From positions 146,475-210,474 of the forward strand of contig JAKSRS010000001.1 of NCBI GenBank assembly GCA_024403515.1: 64,000 nucleotides of DNA, read 5' to 3'. The stretch is from Lachnospiraceae bacterium. GTDB lineage: Bacteria > Bacillota > Clostridia > Lachnospirales > Lachnospiraceae. The notes beneath the pieces are model-generated. The model ran no database searches and was not told the origin of the DNA. It saw nothing but the letters and a program-made list of their open reading frames with translations. Positions 54,385 through 63,672 of the stretch are shown one piece after another; positions within the stretch are counted from its first letter, which is position 1, and each line of letters opens with the position of its first letter. The position numbers and the translations under genes are program-made.

Positions 54385-56466
54385 TTACTCATTTTCCTGT
54401 GTCTTGTCAGTTACAGTACTTTCTTCAGTAGGAGTGGAGTCAAAAACTTCTTCAATCTCAGCAGCTTCAACAGCTTCTTCAGCCTTAGCTTCGTCTCTTT
54501 CTTTTGACAAAGTAGTCTCATCATTTATTTCAACGTCAACTGCTGAGCCCTTTATCGCCATAGTTTTCTCTTCTTTATCCTCTTCTACAGGTTCAGGTAT
54601 ACCTTTTTCACGGCGGTATATTGTCATGAATTCCTTACCTGTGATAGTTTCTTTCTCGATAAGATGAGCTGCAAGAAGATCCAAAAGCTCACGGTTTTCT
54701 TTAAGAAGTCTCTTGGCTTCCTTGTAGCACTGCTTAAGAATTGCCATAACTTCTTCATCAATTCCTGCTGCAGTTGCCTCACTACAGGTAAGCGCGCTTC
54801 GGCCGTCAAGATACTGGCTTTCAACAGTTTCAAGACCGATAAGTCCGAATCTTGAACTCATACCAAATCTTGTAACCATGCTTCTTGCAATAGATGTTGC
54901 TTTTTCAATATCGTTAGAAGCGCCTGTAGTTACTGTATCAAATACGATTTCCTCGGCCGCTCTACCTGCCAGTAGACCGGTAAGTGAAGCGTAAAGTTCT
55001 TTTTCGGTTTCAAGATACTTTTCTTCTTCAGGAACATGCATTACATAGCCAAGAGCACCCATTGTTCTAGGAACAATGGTAATCTTCTGAACGGGTTCTG
55101 AATCCTTTTGGAGGGCTGATACAAGAGCGTGACCGATTTCGTGGTAAGAAACAATCTTACGCTCTTCGGCACTCATTATGCGGTCTTTCTTTTCTTTACC
55201 GACAAGTACCTGTTCAACAGCTTCAAAAAGGTCCTTCTGATTAACGTAGTCTCTTCCCTGTTTAACTGCATTGATAGCAGCTTCGTTAATCATATTTGCA
55301 AGATCTGAACCTACAGCTCCTGAAGTTGCAAGAGCAATAGCATCAAGATCAACCGTATCATCCATTAATACGTTCTTGGCGTGAACCTTTAAAATTTCAA
55401 CACGACCCTTTAAGTCGGGCTTATCAACGATAATTCTTCTATCGAAACGGCCGGGACGTAAAAGTGCCTTATCAAGAATTTCAGGTCTGTTTGTTGCACC
55501 AAGAATAAGAATACCCTTAGAAGAATCAAAACCATCCATTTCAGAAAGCAACTGGTTTAATGTCTGCTCACGTTCTTCGTTTCCACCGCCGTACTTGGAA
55601 TCACGGCTACGACCGATAGCATCAATTTCATCTATAAAGATAATACAGGGAGCATTCTTGGAAGCTTCCTTAAATAAATCTCTTACACGTGACGCACCGA
55701 CACCTACAAACATTTCAACAAAGTCTGAACCGGTAAGTGAGAAGAAAGGTACACCTGCTTCTCCGGCAACAGCCTTGGCAAGAAGTGTTTTACCTGTACC
55801 GGGAGGTCCGACAAGTAAAGCACCCTTAGGAAGCTTTGCACCGATTTTGGCATATCTTCCGGGATTATGTAAAAAGTCGACAACTTCTACTAAAGATTCT
55901 TTGGCCTCATCTTCTCCGGCAACATCTTTAAAAGTAACACCGGTATCCTTCTGCACATAAACCTTGGCGTTGGACTTGCCTACACCCATGACTCCACCGC
56001 CGCCGTTCATCTTTCTTGAGATAAAGCTCATAAGTAAGAAGAAAAGCACTATAGGAAGTACATAAGTTAAAATAATTGAAATCAAAAAGCTTGAATTGTC
56101 AGGAATCTCTCCGGAAACCTCAACCCCTGCATCCAAAAGACGCTTGGCAAGGCTTTCAGAATCCTCAACATGACCGGTTACATATGAAACCTTAACCTGT
56201 GACTTATAGGGGTTATCCTTATCCGTAACAGGAATAATTGTAATCTTGTCGTCTGTGATATATACCTTATCAACCTTACCTTCATTAAGCATTGTGATAA
56301 ACTGAGTATATGATATTGACTGGTTTGCTACGTTGTTTAAAGCCTTTGAAAAATAGCTTACAATCAGCAAAAGAACGAGCGCCGCAACAAGCATAGGTGC
56401 CAGGCGGGGACCCTTGGGGCCGTTGGGGCCACCATTGTTATTATTTTTACCAGGTTCGTTGTTCAT
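54385..56466 (-). CDS. ftsH: ATP-dependent zinc metalloprotease FtsH
   Basis: A 693-residue membrane AAA+ protease with two helices (about residues 22-42 and 126-149) around an extracytoplasmic domain. Walker A is GPPGTGKT (210-217), Walker [12 protein letters not shown], and the second region of homology [20 protein letters not shown]. The zinc site is HEIGH instead of the usual HEAGH, which keeps the HExxH ligands. The C-terminal 70 residues are Glu-rich. It degrades misfolded membrane proteins and regulators. A single promoter upstream appears to drive ftsH through crh. Confidence 0.96.
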   Translation of the reverse strand: MNNEPGKNNNNGGPNGPKGPRLAPMLVAALVLLLIVSYFSKALNNVANQSISYTQFITMLNEGKVDKVYITDDKITIIPVTDKDNPYKSQVKVSYVTGHVEDSESLAKRLLDAGVEVSGEIPDNSSFLISIILTYVLPIVLFFLLMSFISRKMNGGGGVMGVGKSNAKVYVQKDTGVTFKDVAGEDEAKESLVEVVDFLHNPGRYAKIGAKLPKGALLVGPPGTGKTLLAKAVAGEAGVPFFSLTGSDFVEMFVGVGASRVRDLFKEASKNAPCIIFIDEIDAIGRSRDSKYGGGNEEREQTLNQLLSEMDGFDSSKGILILGATNRPEILDKALLRPGRFDRRIIVDKPDLKGRVEILKVHAKNVLMDDTVDLDAIALATSGAVGSDLANMINEAAINAVKQGRDYVNQKDLFEAVEQVLVGKEKKDRIMSAEERKIVSYHEIGHALVSALQKDSEPVQKITIVPRTMGALGYVMHVPEEEKYLETEKELYASLTGLLAGRAAEEIVFDTVTTGASNDIEKATSIARSMVTRFGMSSRFGLIGLETVESQYLDGRSALTCSEATAAGIDEEVMAILKQCYKEAKRLLKENRELLDLLAAHLIEKETITGKEFMTIYRREKGIPEPVEEDKEEKTMAIKGSAVDVEINDETTLSKERDEAKAEEAVEAAEIEEVFDSTPTEESTVTDKTQENE

Positions 56467-56557
56467 TTCTTCACCCTTCTGTTCTGTACTTATTTATATA
56501 TAAATATAAACATTCACTATTAAAAATCTCGTAAATATCCACATTTTCTCTGCAATC

Positions 56558-56586
56558 ATTATAAATATGAAAAAAACTAATAGCAA
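56558..56586 (-). promoter_or_regulatory. Promoter of the ftsH operon
   Basis: TTGCTA and TATAAT are separated by 17 bases on the minus strand, about 90 bases before the ftsH ATG. Confidence 0.6.
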
Positions 56587-56684
56587 TACATTAAATTGTG
56601 AAAAATAAATAAACACAAGAAGGCCCACTTGTGGTATTATTGATACGTTATTTTTTAATTTTTTCACAGATATATGAGGTATAT

Positions 56685-58166
56685 ATGAGAAAAGGATTTG
56701 ACAACGAGAAATACCTGAAAATGCAGTCCGAGAAAATCCTCGAACGTATCGGTTCTTTCGGTGACAAGCTCTATCTTGAGTTTGGTGGAAAACTCTTTGA
56801 TGACTTCCACGCTTCAAGAGTCCTTCCCGGATTCGAACCAGACAGTAAGCTTAAGATGCTTCTTAAAATGAAGGATCAGGCTGAAATCGTAATCGTAGTT
56901 GGTGCTGATGCCATTGAACAGAACAAGGTTCGTGGCGATCTTGGAATCACATACGATTTAGATGTATTAAGACTTATTGACTCTTTTACCAGCGTTGGCT
57001 TATACGTAGGCAGCGTTGTAATTACAAAATACGCAGGTCAGCCTGCAGCGAATGCTTTCAGACAGCGTTTAAGTGCTTTAAACATTCGTTCATACCTTCA
57101 CTATCCTATTGAAGGTTATCCCAGCAACATTCCCTTAATCGTTAGTGATGACGGTTACGGAAAGAACGACTATATTGAAACCACAAGACCCCTTGTTGTT
57201 ATCACAGCACCCGGTCCCGGTTCAGGAAAGATGGCTACCTGCCTTTCACAGCTTTATCACGAAAGCAAGCGTGGCGTTAAAGCAGGATATGCTAAGTTTG
57301 AAACCTTCCCTATTTGGAATCTTCCTTTAAGCCATCCTGTAAACATCGCATACGAAGCTGCAACAGCCGACTTAAACGATGTAAACATGATTGATCCTTT
57401 CCACCTTGAAGCATACGGAGAGACAACAGTTAACTACAACAGAGACGTTGAGATCTTCCCTGTTCTTAACGCAATGTTTACTCAAATTTTAGGAGAAAGC
57501 CCTTATAAGTCTCCTACAGATATGGGTGTTAACATGGCCGGTAACTGTATCGTTGATGACGATGCCTGCGTTGAAGCTTCCAAGCAGGAAGTTATTCGCC
57601 GCTACTATACCGGTTTAGTTGATGCCAAGAAGGGTAACGAACCCAAAGAAACAGTTTATAAGCTCGAACTTTTAATGAAGCAGCTTAACCTTTCAAACGA
57701 TGACCGTCCCGTTGTTGCCGCTGCTTTAAATAGAGAAGAGGAAACCGGTCATCCCGGTGTTGCAATTGAACTTCCCGACGGAAGATTAGTTACAGGAAAA
57801 ACTTCTGACTTACTTGGTTCAAGTGCTGCTGCCCTTATCAATTCACTCAAGGAACTTGCCGGAATTGATCATGACCTTCACCTTGTAACCAAAGAAGCTT
57901 TGGAGCCTATCCAGACTTTAAAGACAAACTTCCTTGGAAGCCACAACCCTCGTCTTCATACCGACGAAGTACTTATTGCTCTTTCAGTATCAGCAGCGAC
58001 TAACGATAAGTCCAAGCTTGCTCTTGAGCAGATTCCCAAGTTAAAGAATTGCGAAGTTCACTCTTCAGTTATTCTTTCTCCCGTGGATGTTAAGATTTTC
58101 AAGAAACTTGGAATGCATTTAACATGCGAACCCAAGTACGAGACAGATAGAAAATATCATAATTAA
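56685..58166 (+). CDS. DUF1846 family protein
   Basis: A 493-residue protein of the DUF1846 family, conserved in Firmicutes and of uncertain function. It begins MRKGFDNEKYLKMQSEKILE and includes the well-kept PGPGSGKMATCLSQLYHE (about residues 180-197), a P-loop-like glycine-rich segment. Structures in the family suggest a nucleotide-binding fold. An upstream in-frame ATG would add a hydrophobic stretch with no ribosome site; the chosen ATG has GAGG six bases upstream and the family's usual length. Divergent from ftsH, single gene with its own terminator. Confidence 0.88.
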   Translation: MRKGFDNEKYLKMQSEKILERIGSFGDKLYLEFGGKLFDDFHASRVLPGFEPDSKLKMLLKMKDQAEIVIVVGADAIEQNKVRGDLGITYDLDVLRLIDSFTSVGLYVGSVVITKYAGQPAANAFRQRLSALNIRSYLHYPIEGYPSNIPLIVSDDGYGKNDYIETTRPLVVITAPGPGSGKMATCLSQLYHESKRGVKAGYAKFETFPIWNLPLSHPVNIAYEAATADLNDVNMIDPFHLEAYGETTVNYNRDVEIFPVLNAMFTQILGESPYKSPTDMGVNMAGNCIVDDDACVEASKQEVIRRYYTGLVDAKKGNEPKETVYKLELLMKQLNLSNDDRPVVAAALNREEETGHPGVAIELPDGRLVTGKTSDLLGSSAAALINSLKELAGIDHDLHLVTKEALEPIQTLKTNFLGSHNPRLHTDEVLIALSVSAATNDKSKLALEQIPKLKNCEVHSSVILSPVDVKIFKKLGMHLTCEPKYETDRKYHN

Positions 58167-58171
58167 AAATT

Positions 58172-58222
58172 AAGCCCACCGATGGCTGTGTCCTGTTAAA
58201 GGCCTGACCATCAAGTGGGCTT
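58172..58222. terminator. Terminator after the DUF1846 gene (bidirectional)
   Basis: An 8-bp stem AAGCCCAC/GTGGGCTT with inner GATGG/CCATC pairing, followed by TTTCTTTT on the plus strand. It also lies 20 bases past the convergent ThuA stop. Confidence 0.8.
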
Positions 58223-58241
58223 TTTCTTTTGAATAAATTAT

Positions 58242-58946
58242 TTAATCCGTAACCATTACATTGTCTCTTTCAGCCAAAAGAACGTCTCCCTTGGCCCAGT
58301 TTACGGCGTTAGTGATAATCTTTTGAATTGTTTCATTATAGTATATAGGAAAAGACTCATGTCCCGGTTGGAAATAGAATATCTTTCCGTTTCCGCGAGT
58401 GAAAGTCACGCCGGATCTGAAGGCGTATCCTCCCTTAAACCAGCCTGTAAATACTACATCGTCAGGCTTTGGTATATCGAAGTATTCACCATACATTTCT
58501 TCATTTTCCAGATCAAAATGTTCAGGAATGCCTTTAGCTATAGGGTGACTTGGGCAGGTAACAAAAAGTCTTTCACTATCATCGTCTTTCCACTTTAAGG
58601 TCATTGTTGTTCCAAGTAAAAGTCTTAAAGGCTTACACATGTGAGATGAATGAAGGGCAATAAAACCCATACCTCTTCTTACAAATTCAGCAACCATCTG
58701 AGCATTTTCATCAGTCACCTCATGGTGAAGTGCATGTGACCACCAGATAAGAACGTCGGTTTTTTCAAGAAGTTCCCTTGGAAGTCCCTGTCCGGGCATA
58801 TCGAGAGTAACCGTTGTGACTTCAAGATTACTTTCTTTTGACAAAAATTCTTTTATGCAACCATGAATTCCCTGAGGATAAACCCTCTTTATTTCAGGAA
58901 TTTCTCTTTCGTGTAAATTTTCATTCCATACCGTAACTCTAATCAT
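58242..58946 (-). CDS. ThuA-domain protein (glutamine amidotransferase-like fold)
   Basis: A 234-residue protein, MIRVTVWNENLHEREIPEIK onward, of the ThuA family named after trehalose-utilisation genes in Sinorhizobium. It has DVLIWWSHALHHEVTDEN, MGFIALHSSHMCKPLRLLLG and the C-terminal GKIFYFQPGHESFPIYYN. In similar gene pairs ThuA proteins accompany sugar isomerases and 3-keto-sugar metabolism. AAAGGG seven bases upstream selects this ATG over longer frames overlapping the upstream gene. Exact reaction unknown. Confidence 0.85.
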   Translation of the reverse strand: MIRVTVWNENLHEREIPEIKRVYPQGIHGCIKEFLSKESNLEVTTVTLDMPGQGLPRELLEKTDVLIWWSHALHHEVTDENAQMVAEFVRRGMGFIALHSSHMCKPLRLLLGTTMTLKWKDDDSERLFVTCPSHPIAKGIPEHFDLENEEMYGEYFDIPKPDDVVFTGWFKGGYAFRSGVTFTRGNGKIFYFQPGHESFPIYYNETIQKIITNAVNWAKGDVLLAERDNVMVTD

Positions 58947-58959
58947 CTGTAAACCCTTT

Positions 58960-59790
58960 CTACTTATCATCGCAACTTGAAAGCAGCTCATTTAAGTAAT
59001 CTGCCGATGTAATCATATCCGAAAGCTGATGCTTGGAGCCAAAGTGTTCTATGGCAAAAGAACCCTTGTAACCATGCTTAAGTAATCTTTCAATAATTTC
59101 CTTCATGGGAATCACGCCGCTTCCAACGGGGCTAGAGTACATATTAACTCCGGATACCGTTGCCTTAGGTTCTTCGCCTTCTTTTACATCCAGGCTTCTG
59201 TCCTTGCAGTGAACATATGCAGTGTTATCAATAAACATTGGAAGTTTTTCCAAAGCATCCTCATCAGAATAAAAGAAATTTCCTGTGTCAAAAGCACACT
59301 TCAAGTCCTTAACTTCATCAAAGAAATATTTCATCCCTGCTGCTGTTGAAAATGGTGCAATGCAGTCATCAAAATCTTCTAATAATACTGTTATGCCAAG
59401 AGAGTTTGCGTAGGCTACTGCCTTTTTAAGGCGCTTAGCCATTCTCTTCATGGCTTTCTTAGGGTCCATACCCTTAGGAAGCATTCCGGGAATTGCAAGT
59501 GAATTCTTAACCCCTATGGATGCAAGGTTTTTGTAGATTCTTTTATATGAAATATCAAAAGGATGTCTTCCCCAGTCGTAAAATACATAGCAGCCAAAGA
59601 TAGGGATTCCTGCGTCTGAAAGTTCCCCGGCAAGTTCTTTATTAAAGTTTCTACCTGTAGGATCAAGATCTCTATAGTCTATTTCAACACCTTTTATTCC
59701 GTGTTCATTTATTTGTTTTGAAACTTCTTTTAAAGAAAGGTTTTCCTGTTTTGCAGCTTCAATAACGTGATTATAAAAAGTAGTAAGCAT
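58960..59790 (-). CDS. Sugar phosphate isomerase/epimerase (xylose isomerase-like TIM barrel)
   Basis: A 276-residue AP-endonuclease-2/xylose-isomerase-like TIM barrel. Metal-site strands are visible: GITVLLEDFDD (Glu), LKCAFDTGNFFYS (Asp), AYVHCKDRSL (His) and GYKGSFAIEHFGSKH (Glu). Members isomerise or epimerise ketoses, inositols or keto-sugars, or dehydrate them. It forms a two-gene unit with ThuA, which starts 13 bases after its stop. GGAG precedes the ATG. Substrate unknown. Confidence 0.85.
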   Translation of the reverse strand: MLTTFYNHVIEAAKQENLSLKEVSKQINEHGIKGVEIDYRDLDPTGRNFNKELAGELSDAGIPIFGCYVFYDWGRHPFDISYKRIYKNLASIGVKNSLAIPGMLPKGMDPKKAMKRMAKRLKKAVAYANSLGITVLLEDFDDCIAPFSTAAGMKYFFDEVKDLKCAFDTGNFFYSDEDALEKLPMFIDNTAYVHCKDRSLDVKEGEEPKATVSGVNMYSSPVGSGVIPMKEIIERLLKHGYKGSFAIEHFGSKHQLSDMITSADYLNELLSSCDDK

Positions 59791-59865
59791 GACTTTTCTC
59801 CTTTTGGACTTATTGACCGTATATAAATGATTATATCGAAAATAATCAGTAACATAAATAAAAAA

Positions 59866-59895
59866 GAGACGAGAAACTGTTAAGAATCTCGCCTC
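59866..59895 (-). terminator. Terminator of the GH18-like gene
   Basis: A 9-bp stem (with one G-U pair in the transcript) GAGGCGAGA/TCTCGTCTC and a 12-base loop, followed on the minus strand by TTTTTTATTT, 22 bases past the stop. Confidence 0.75.
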
Positions 59896-59917
59896 GTCCT
59901 TTTTAACATTTGCAGTT

Positions 59918-61612
59918 TTATTTGTTCATATATGCTTCAATAAGGTCCCACATGGAAGCATCTTCCTGACCTATGCACCATGATGCGATACCTGCAAGGT
60001 TATAGGCACTCATAACATTAATTCTAATCGCAAGTGAATCAGTGTCTTCAAGCCAAACCTGATAGTAAATTCCATCAGCAGTCATTTCACCGTAGTTTTG
60101 GTTTGTTGCTTCATCCCACTTTGTTGTAATGTTGTTTCTTGAAATGAAGTCAAACGATGTTGCCATTGTAACGGCTTCAGATGATACATCGCCGCCACTA
60201 GTCTTCCAAACGCGTGTATAGAAAGGAACTGCATTAATAACCTTATTTGCAGGGACATATTTAAGAGTATTCTCAATACCATCCTTCATCCAGGGAATTG
60301 AAGAAACACTTCCTGCCTCAGGGCTTCCTGCGTAATGTTCATCGTAACCCATAATAATGAGGTAGTCGATAAACTGGCTCTGAGCTTTACGATTGTAATG
60401 TGCCGTGTAAGCAGTCGGAGGCGCAACATCAACGGAAAGCACAAGGTTGTTTTCATGACATACAAGAGAAAGTTCTCTTATGAACTGAACATAATGAGGA
60501 GCCGCTTCAGATTTAATCTTTTCAAAGTCGATGTTGATACCGTCAACACCATAAGAAAGAGCATCTGAAACGAGTTCATTTATGATTCTCGTTCTTTTGC
60601 TTGTATAAGAAAGAACCTCGAGCATGTCGATATCTGTACCATAGTGGAAATCCGAAATAAGTGCCCAGACTTCCATATCCATGTTGTGAGCTGCATCGAC
60701 GTAATCCTGATTACCTAATGATTCAAAATTTCCGTCATTATCAGTAAACCAGTACCATGTAGGAGAAATAACATTCACCTGCTTAGCGTTTGCTGTAATA
60801 TTTCTAAGATTAGCCCCATCCTGAGGATATTCCATATTGTGCCATGTAAGGTTGATTTTCCTATCCTCTGTAAGAGAAGGGAATACATCGCTTAAAGCAC
60901 CGGTAACAGGAGTTTCATCTTCAACTCTTGCAGATGAGAGTCTGAAGGTTTCAAGGTAGCCTATGAAGCCGTCATTTGTCTTAACTCTTGTCCAGTTATC
61001 AATTTCGTCGAGAAGCTCAACTACGTCTCCTTTGGAAACATCTGTTAAAATTTCACTTTTTACACCGGCTTTCCATCTTACCTGAGTATCGTTTTTAACG
61101 TCAGCTACTCTTTTACTGCCCCACTCGGTATAAACCTGAACTCTGTTAGGTTCCTTGAAAAGCTCATAAGAGAAGTTACATACCTTCTTAATATAGTCAG
61201 CTGCAATATATAACTTTCCACCGTCAACAAAAGAGATTACATAGTCTTCACTTTTTTCCTCTAAGGCCTTTGTATACTTCTTGCTTTCAAGTTCAGACAC
61301 TACTGTAGTTTCTGCAGTAGTATACAAAAGAAGGTTCTCGTTAGTATCCACATAGAATCTGTCTGTGAAAAGTTCTTCTATAGTGTCCTGGTCAAAATAA
61401 ACATCACCGTTTCTAAGTAATGCTTTCTGTTCAACCATTTCGTCCTGCAAAATAATAGTTATATCACTTGGTTTAAATATTTGAAAATACTCATTTAAGT
61501 CAGCTCTATCCTGACCATATGAATATTTGTCATAGATTGTTTTTCCGAAATTCACACCTACGATTCCTATAATAAGGACGATCGCGATGACAATGGGAAT
61601 CAGTTTCTTCAT
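59918..61612 (-). CDS. Exported GH18-family protein with SH3b domain
   Basis: A 564-residue protein with an N-terminal signal-anchor helix (residues 3-23). A copper-amine-oxidase-N-like segment (about 65-160) is followed by a bacterial SH3 domain (VRWKAGVKSEILTDVSKGDV...FIGYLETFRL, about 178-228) and a GH18 catalytic barrel (about 255-560). The active-site strand reads DGINIDFEKI: the catalytic Glu is kept and the middle Asp of DxxDxDxE is Asn, as in the YaaH/SleL cortex-lytic group. VAPPTAY and MGYDEHYAG are also typical. It probably hydrolyses GlcNAc bonds in peptidoglycan. Single gene with its own promoter. Confidence 0.88.
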   Translation of the reverse strand: MKKLIPIVIAIVLIIGIVGVNFGKTIYDKYSYGQDRADLNEYFQIFKPSDITIILQDEMVEQKALLRNGDVYFDQDTIEELFTDRFYVDTNENLLLYTTAETTVVSELESKKYTKALEEKSEDYVISFVDGGKLYIAADYIKKVCNFSYELFKEPNRVQVYTEWGSKRVADVKNDTQVRWKAGVKSEILTDVSKGDVVELLDEIDNWTRVKTNDGFIGYLETFRLSSARVEDETPVTGALSDVFPSLTEDRKINLTWHNMEYPQDGANLRNITANAKQVNVISPTWYWFTDNDGNFESLGNQDYVDAAHNMDMEVWALISDFHYGTDIDMLEVLSYTSKRTRIINELVSDALSYGVDGINIDFEKIKSEAAPHYVQFIRELSLVCHENNLVLSVDVAPPTAYTAHYNRKAQSQFIDYLIIMGYDEHYAGSPEAGSVSSIPWMKDGIENTLKYVPANKVINAVPFYTRVWKTSGGDVSSEAVTMATSFDFISRNNITTKWDEATNQNYGEMTADGIYYQVWLEDTDSLAIRINVMSAYNLAGIASWCIGQEDASMWDLIEAYMNK

Positions 61613-61636
61613 TTGTCATTACCTCCTGACCGCCCT

Positions 61637-61665
61637 ATTATAGCAGACAAATTATTCATAGTCAT
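61637..61665 (-). promoter_or_regulatory. Promoter of the GH18-like gene
   Basis: ATGACT and TATAAT are separated by 17 bases on the minus strand. The -10 box lies about 25 bases before the ATG, which follows AGGAGG. Confidence 0.55.
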
Positions 61666-61722
61666 TAGAATTATATTCACTTAATGACTACTTAAGGAAT
61701 ATCAGCGCTCATCCCTTAAGTG

Positions 61723-61923
61723 TTAGCTTACTACACGATCGTAGTTAATTTCGTCCAGACTGCCATCTTCTCCATAGATATAATCTGGCATATAGCCACA
61801 ATTTTCCTTAATAAGAAGATCTGCAATTTCTTCGATAGATGCTGTTTCTCCACCTATGTTAAGCTTTACTCCCCAAGCTTCAATAGCTTTCAGTCTGTTG
61901 AATATAGTATTATATTCGTCCAC
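61723..61923 (-). CDS. Small conserved-looking orphan protein, 66 residues
   Basis: A 66-residue acidic protein starting at GTG, which has a very strong AAGGAGG eight bases upstream; this is the main evidence that it is real. The sequence has a helical N-terminal part (EYNTIFNRLKAIEAWGVKLN), then IGGETASIEEIADLLIKENC and YMPDYIYGEDGSLDEINYDR. It resembles short uncharacterised proteins I associate with Lachnospiraceae, but no domain name can be given. It lies between the GH18-like gene and a gene-poor stretch. Confidence 0.65.
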   Translation of the reverse strand: MDEYNTIFNRLKAIEAWGVKLNIGGETASIEEIADLLIKENCGYMPDYIYGEDGSLDEINYDRVVS

Positions 61924-62367
61924 TGAAACATCCTCCTTACAGTATTTTTAGGTCAAATATGAACAATCTGCTTCTTACGTGATGAAATTGTCCAAAAGGA
62001 TTGGAATGCTACAACGTATCTTTTTGTGCCATAAGAATTAAACCTTCTTAAAGTAAATAGTAATTGTTGTAGTACTAAATTATGTGAAAATTTGGTTAGA
62101 AATTTAGTCGAACTATCATGATTAAACGTATTAATATAACGTCCATTGACTTTCCGAAATTCTATTCGGAAGTAGAATATTTTGATAAATAATTAGAATT
62201 GACTTATAACACTAACCCTTATGCTCCTTCCCGATACAATTATCGTTGAAGCACTCCAAGAGGAATATTATACCTTTTCTACAATTATGGCAATAGTTTT
62301 ATTTTGATTTTTGGTAATAATTGCAAATCATATTGATAAATTTTCTATAAATAAATATTTACTTATC
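61924..62367. other. AT-rich interval without recognised genes
   Basis: No reading frame with a ribosome site was found on either strand apart from the leader of the small orphan gene. A 7-bp hairpin TTCCGAA/TTCGGAA with a six-base loop (62152-62171) lies next to a TTGACT. No tRNA or riboswitch fold is visible. Confidence 0.45.
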
Positions 62368-62395
62368 TTGACTATACTTGACTTAGCAATATAAT
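62368..62395 (+). promoter_or_regulatory. Promoter of mecA
   Basis: TTGACT and TATAAT are separated by 16 bases, 22 bases before the start codon. Confidence 0.75.
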
Positions 62396-62417
62396 ATTTA
62401 GTTTAAGAAGGGAACTT

Positions 62418-63134
62418 ATGCCTATGAAGATAGAAAAAGTAAATGATTCCCAGATTCGCTGCACACTCACAAGAGAAGATTTAGCCTCACGTGAGATTAA
62501 AATCAGTGAACTCGCTTATGGAACCAAGAAAGCTAAAAATTTATTTAAAGATATGATGGAAATGGCCAGCACCGAATATGGTTTTGAGGCTGACAACATT
62601 CCCCTTATGATAGAAGCAATTCCTGTCAACTCTGAATGCATCGTTTTGATCATCACCAAAGTTGAAGATCCCGAAGAACTTGATACACGTTTCTCCAAGT
62701 TCTCACCTCAGGTAAGCGAAGACGATGACGACGACGAAATACTCGATTCTTTTGATGAAGACAATTCCATCCTTAATCTTTTTGACAAGTTTAAGAAAGC
62801 ATCCGAAGAAGCTGCTCCTGTTAGTAATCCAATAGCTGATGCAACTACTTATGCCTTTGGATTTTCATCAATGGATGAACTTATCAATGTTTCCAAGAAA
62901 GCATGCAAATGTTACATAGGAGAATCTTCTTTATATAAAGAAACTGCTTCGTCAGATTATCTTCTTGTGCTCCACAGAGGTACAATGGATATCACAGATT
63001 TTGTAAAGGTATGCAATCTTCTTTCTGAATACAGTAAAGGAAAAGCTTCAAGAAAAATTACCGAAGCGTATATTAAAGAACACTTAGAGGGTATTATCCT
63101 CGATAATGCAGTAGAAATCCTTTCTGAATTATAA
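62418..63134 (+). CDS. mecA: Adaptor protein MecA
   Basis: A 238-residue MecA-family adaptor. The N-terminal substrate-binding domain (MPMKIEKVNDSQIRCTLTRE, about 1-85) is joined by an Asp-rich linker (EDDDDDEILDSFDED, about 100-115) to the C-terminal ClpC-binding domain (TYAFGFSSMDELINVSKK onward). MecA activates ClpC and hands it substrates for ClpCP degradation. It is longer in the linker than some homologues. AAGGG precedes the ATG by about five bases. Monocistronic. Confidence 0.9.
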   Translation: MPMKIEKVNDSQIRCTLTREDLASREIKISELAYGTKKAKNLFKDMMEMASTEYGFEADNIPLMIEAIPVNSECIVLIITKVEDPEELDTRFSKFSPQVSEDDDDDEILDSFDEDNSILNLFDKFKKASEEAAPVSNPIADATTYAFGFSSMDELINVSKKACKCYIGESSLYKETASSDYLLVLHRGTMDITDFVKVCNLLSEYSKGKASRKITEAYIKEHLEGIILDNAVEILSEL

Positions 63135-63147
63135 AAACTACAATATG

Positions 63148-63204
63148 AAAACTCCCGTTTACTAAGCCAATAGTCTTTTTAAAGGTTTAGCAAACGGGAG
63201 TTTT
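63148..63204. terminator. Bidirectional terminator between mecA and the DUF1858 gene
   Basis: A 13-bp stem AAAACTCCCGTTT/AAACGGGAGTTTT, extended by an imperfect inner stem (ACTAAGCC/GGTTTAG), with T-runs on both sides. Confidence 0.9.
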
Positions 63205-63226
63205 TAGTTCAATATTAAAAACAAAA

Positions 63227-63418
63227 TTATAAAGCGTTAATCTTTGTCATTAAGTCATTAATGTCGATACCGTGCACCATAGCAGCTTCTTCAAGGCTTT
63301 CACCCTGAGCTGAGGGGCATCCAAGGCAATGCATTCCAGCTGCCATAAGTACAGGAGCTGCTTCGGGAAGTGTGCGAAGAACTTCGCCGATTGTCATTTC
63401 TTTTGCAATATTTGCCAT
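63227..63418 (-). CDS. DUF1858 redox-disulfide protein
   Basis: A 63-residue protein of the hybrid-cluster-protein-associated DUF1858 family. It begins [20 protein letters not shown] and has the CxxC motif in [14 protein letters not shown] (about residues 28-41). Such proteins are thought to act as redox or metal-binding partners; the precise role is not known. AGGAGG precedes the ATG. A possible promoter, TTACAC with TATATA 17 bases on, lies just upstream. Divergent from pflB. Confidence 0.88.
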   Translation of the reverse strand: MANIAKEMTIGEVLRTLPEAAPVLMAAGMHCLGCPSAQGESLEEAAMVHGIDINDLMTKINAL

Positions 63419-63561
63419 ATCTATATCCTCCTAGTATATATTCTTTCCACGTGCATAGTGTAATACAAACCGCCCCTACATTCAATACCGCGCCTCTACA
63501 AAAATATCTAAAATTTCCCTAAATTATCGGCTTTGTACTAAAAAAAGAACACACTTATTAA

Positions 63562-63590
63562 TTGACTATCTAATAGAAAAAAAATATAAT
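63562..63590 (+). promoter_or_regulatory. Promoter of pflB
   Basis: TTGACT and TATAAT are separated by 17 bases; the leader is about 75 bases. Confidence 0.85.
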
Positions 63591-63618
63591 AGTGATACAT
63601 TTATTGTTACCTTATCTT

Positions 63619-63639
63619 CATGCGCAAAAATTACGCATG
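63619..63639 (+). promoter_or_regulatory. Hairpin/dyad in the pflB leader
   Basis: CATGCG, nine bases, CGCATG. It lies about 20 bases after the expected transcription start and 20 before the GGAGG, so it could be a repressor operator or an mRNA stem. Confidence 0.45.
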
Positions 63640-63672
63640 GACAAGCAAAATATAAACAGGAGGCATTACAAA

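Noticed and set aside
54023..54667. 214-codon plus-strand frame
   Set aside because: It is antisense to uvrC and ftsH, whose coding is certain, and has no ribosome site.
58947..58991. N-terminal extension of ThuA overlapping the sugar isomerase gene
   Set aside because: AAAGGG is placed seven bases before the internal ATG, and the family N-terminus begins there.
61924..62417. Hidden tRNA or degraded gene in the AT-rich gap
   Set aside because: No cloverleaf, T-loop GTTCRA sequence or extended reading frame was visible.
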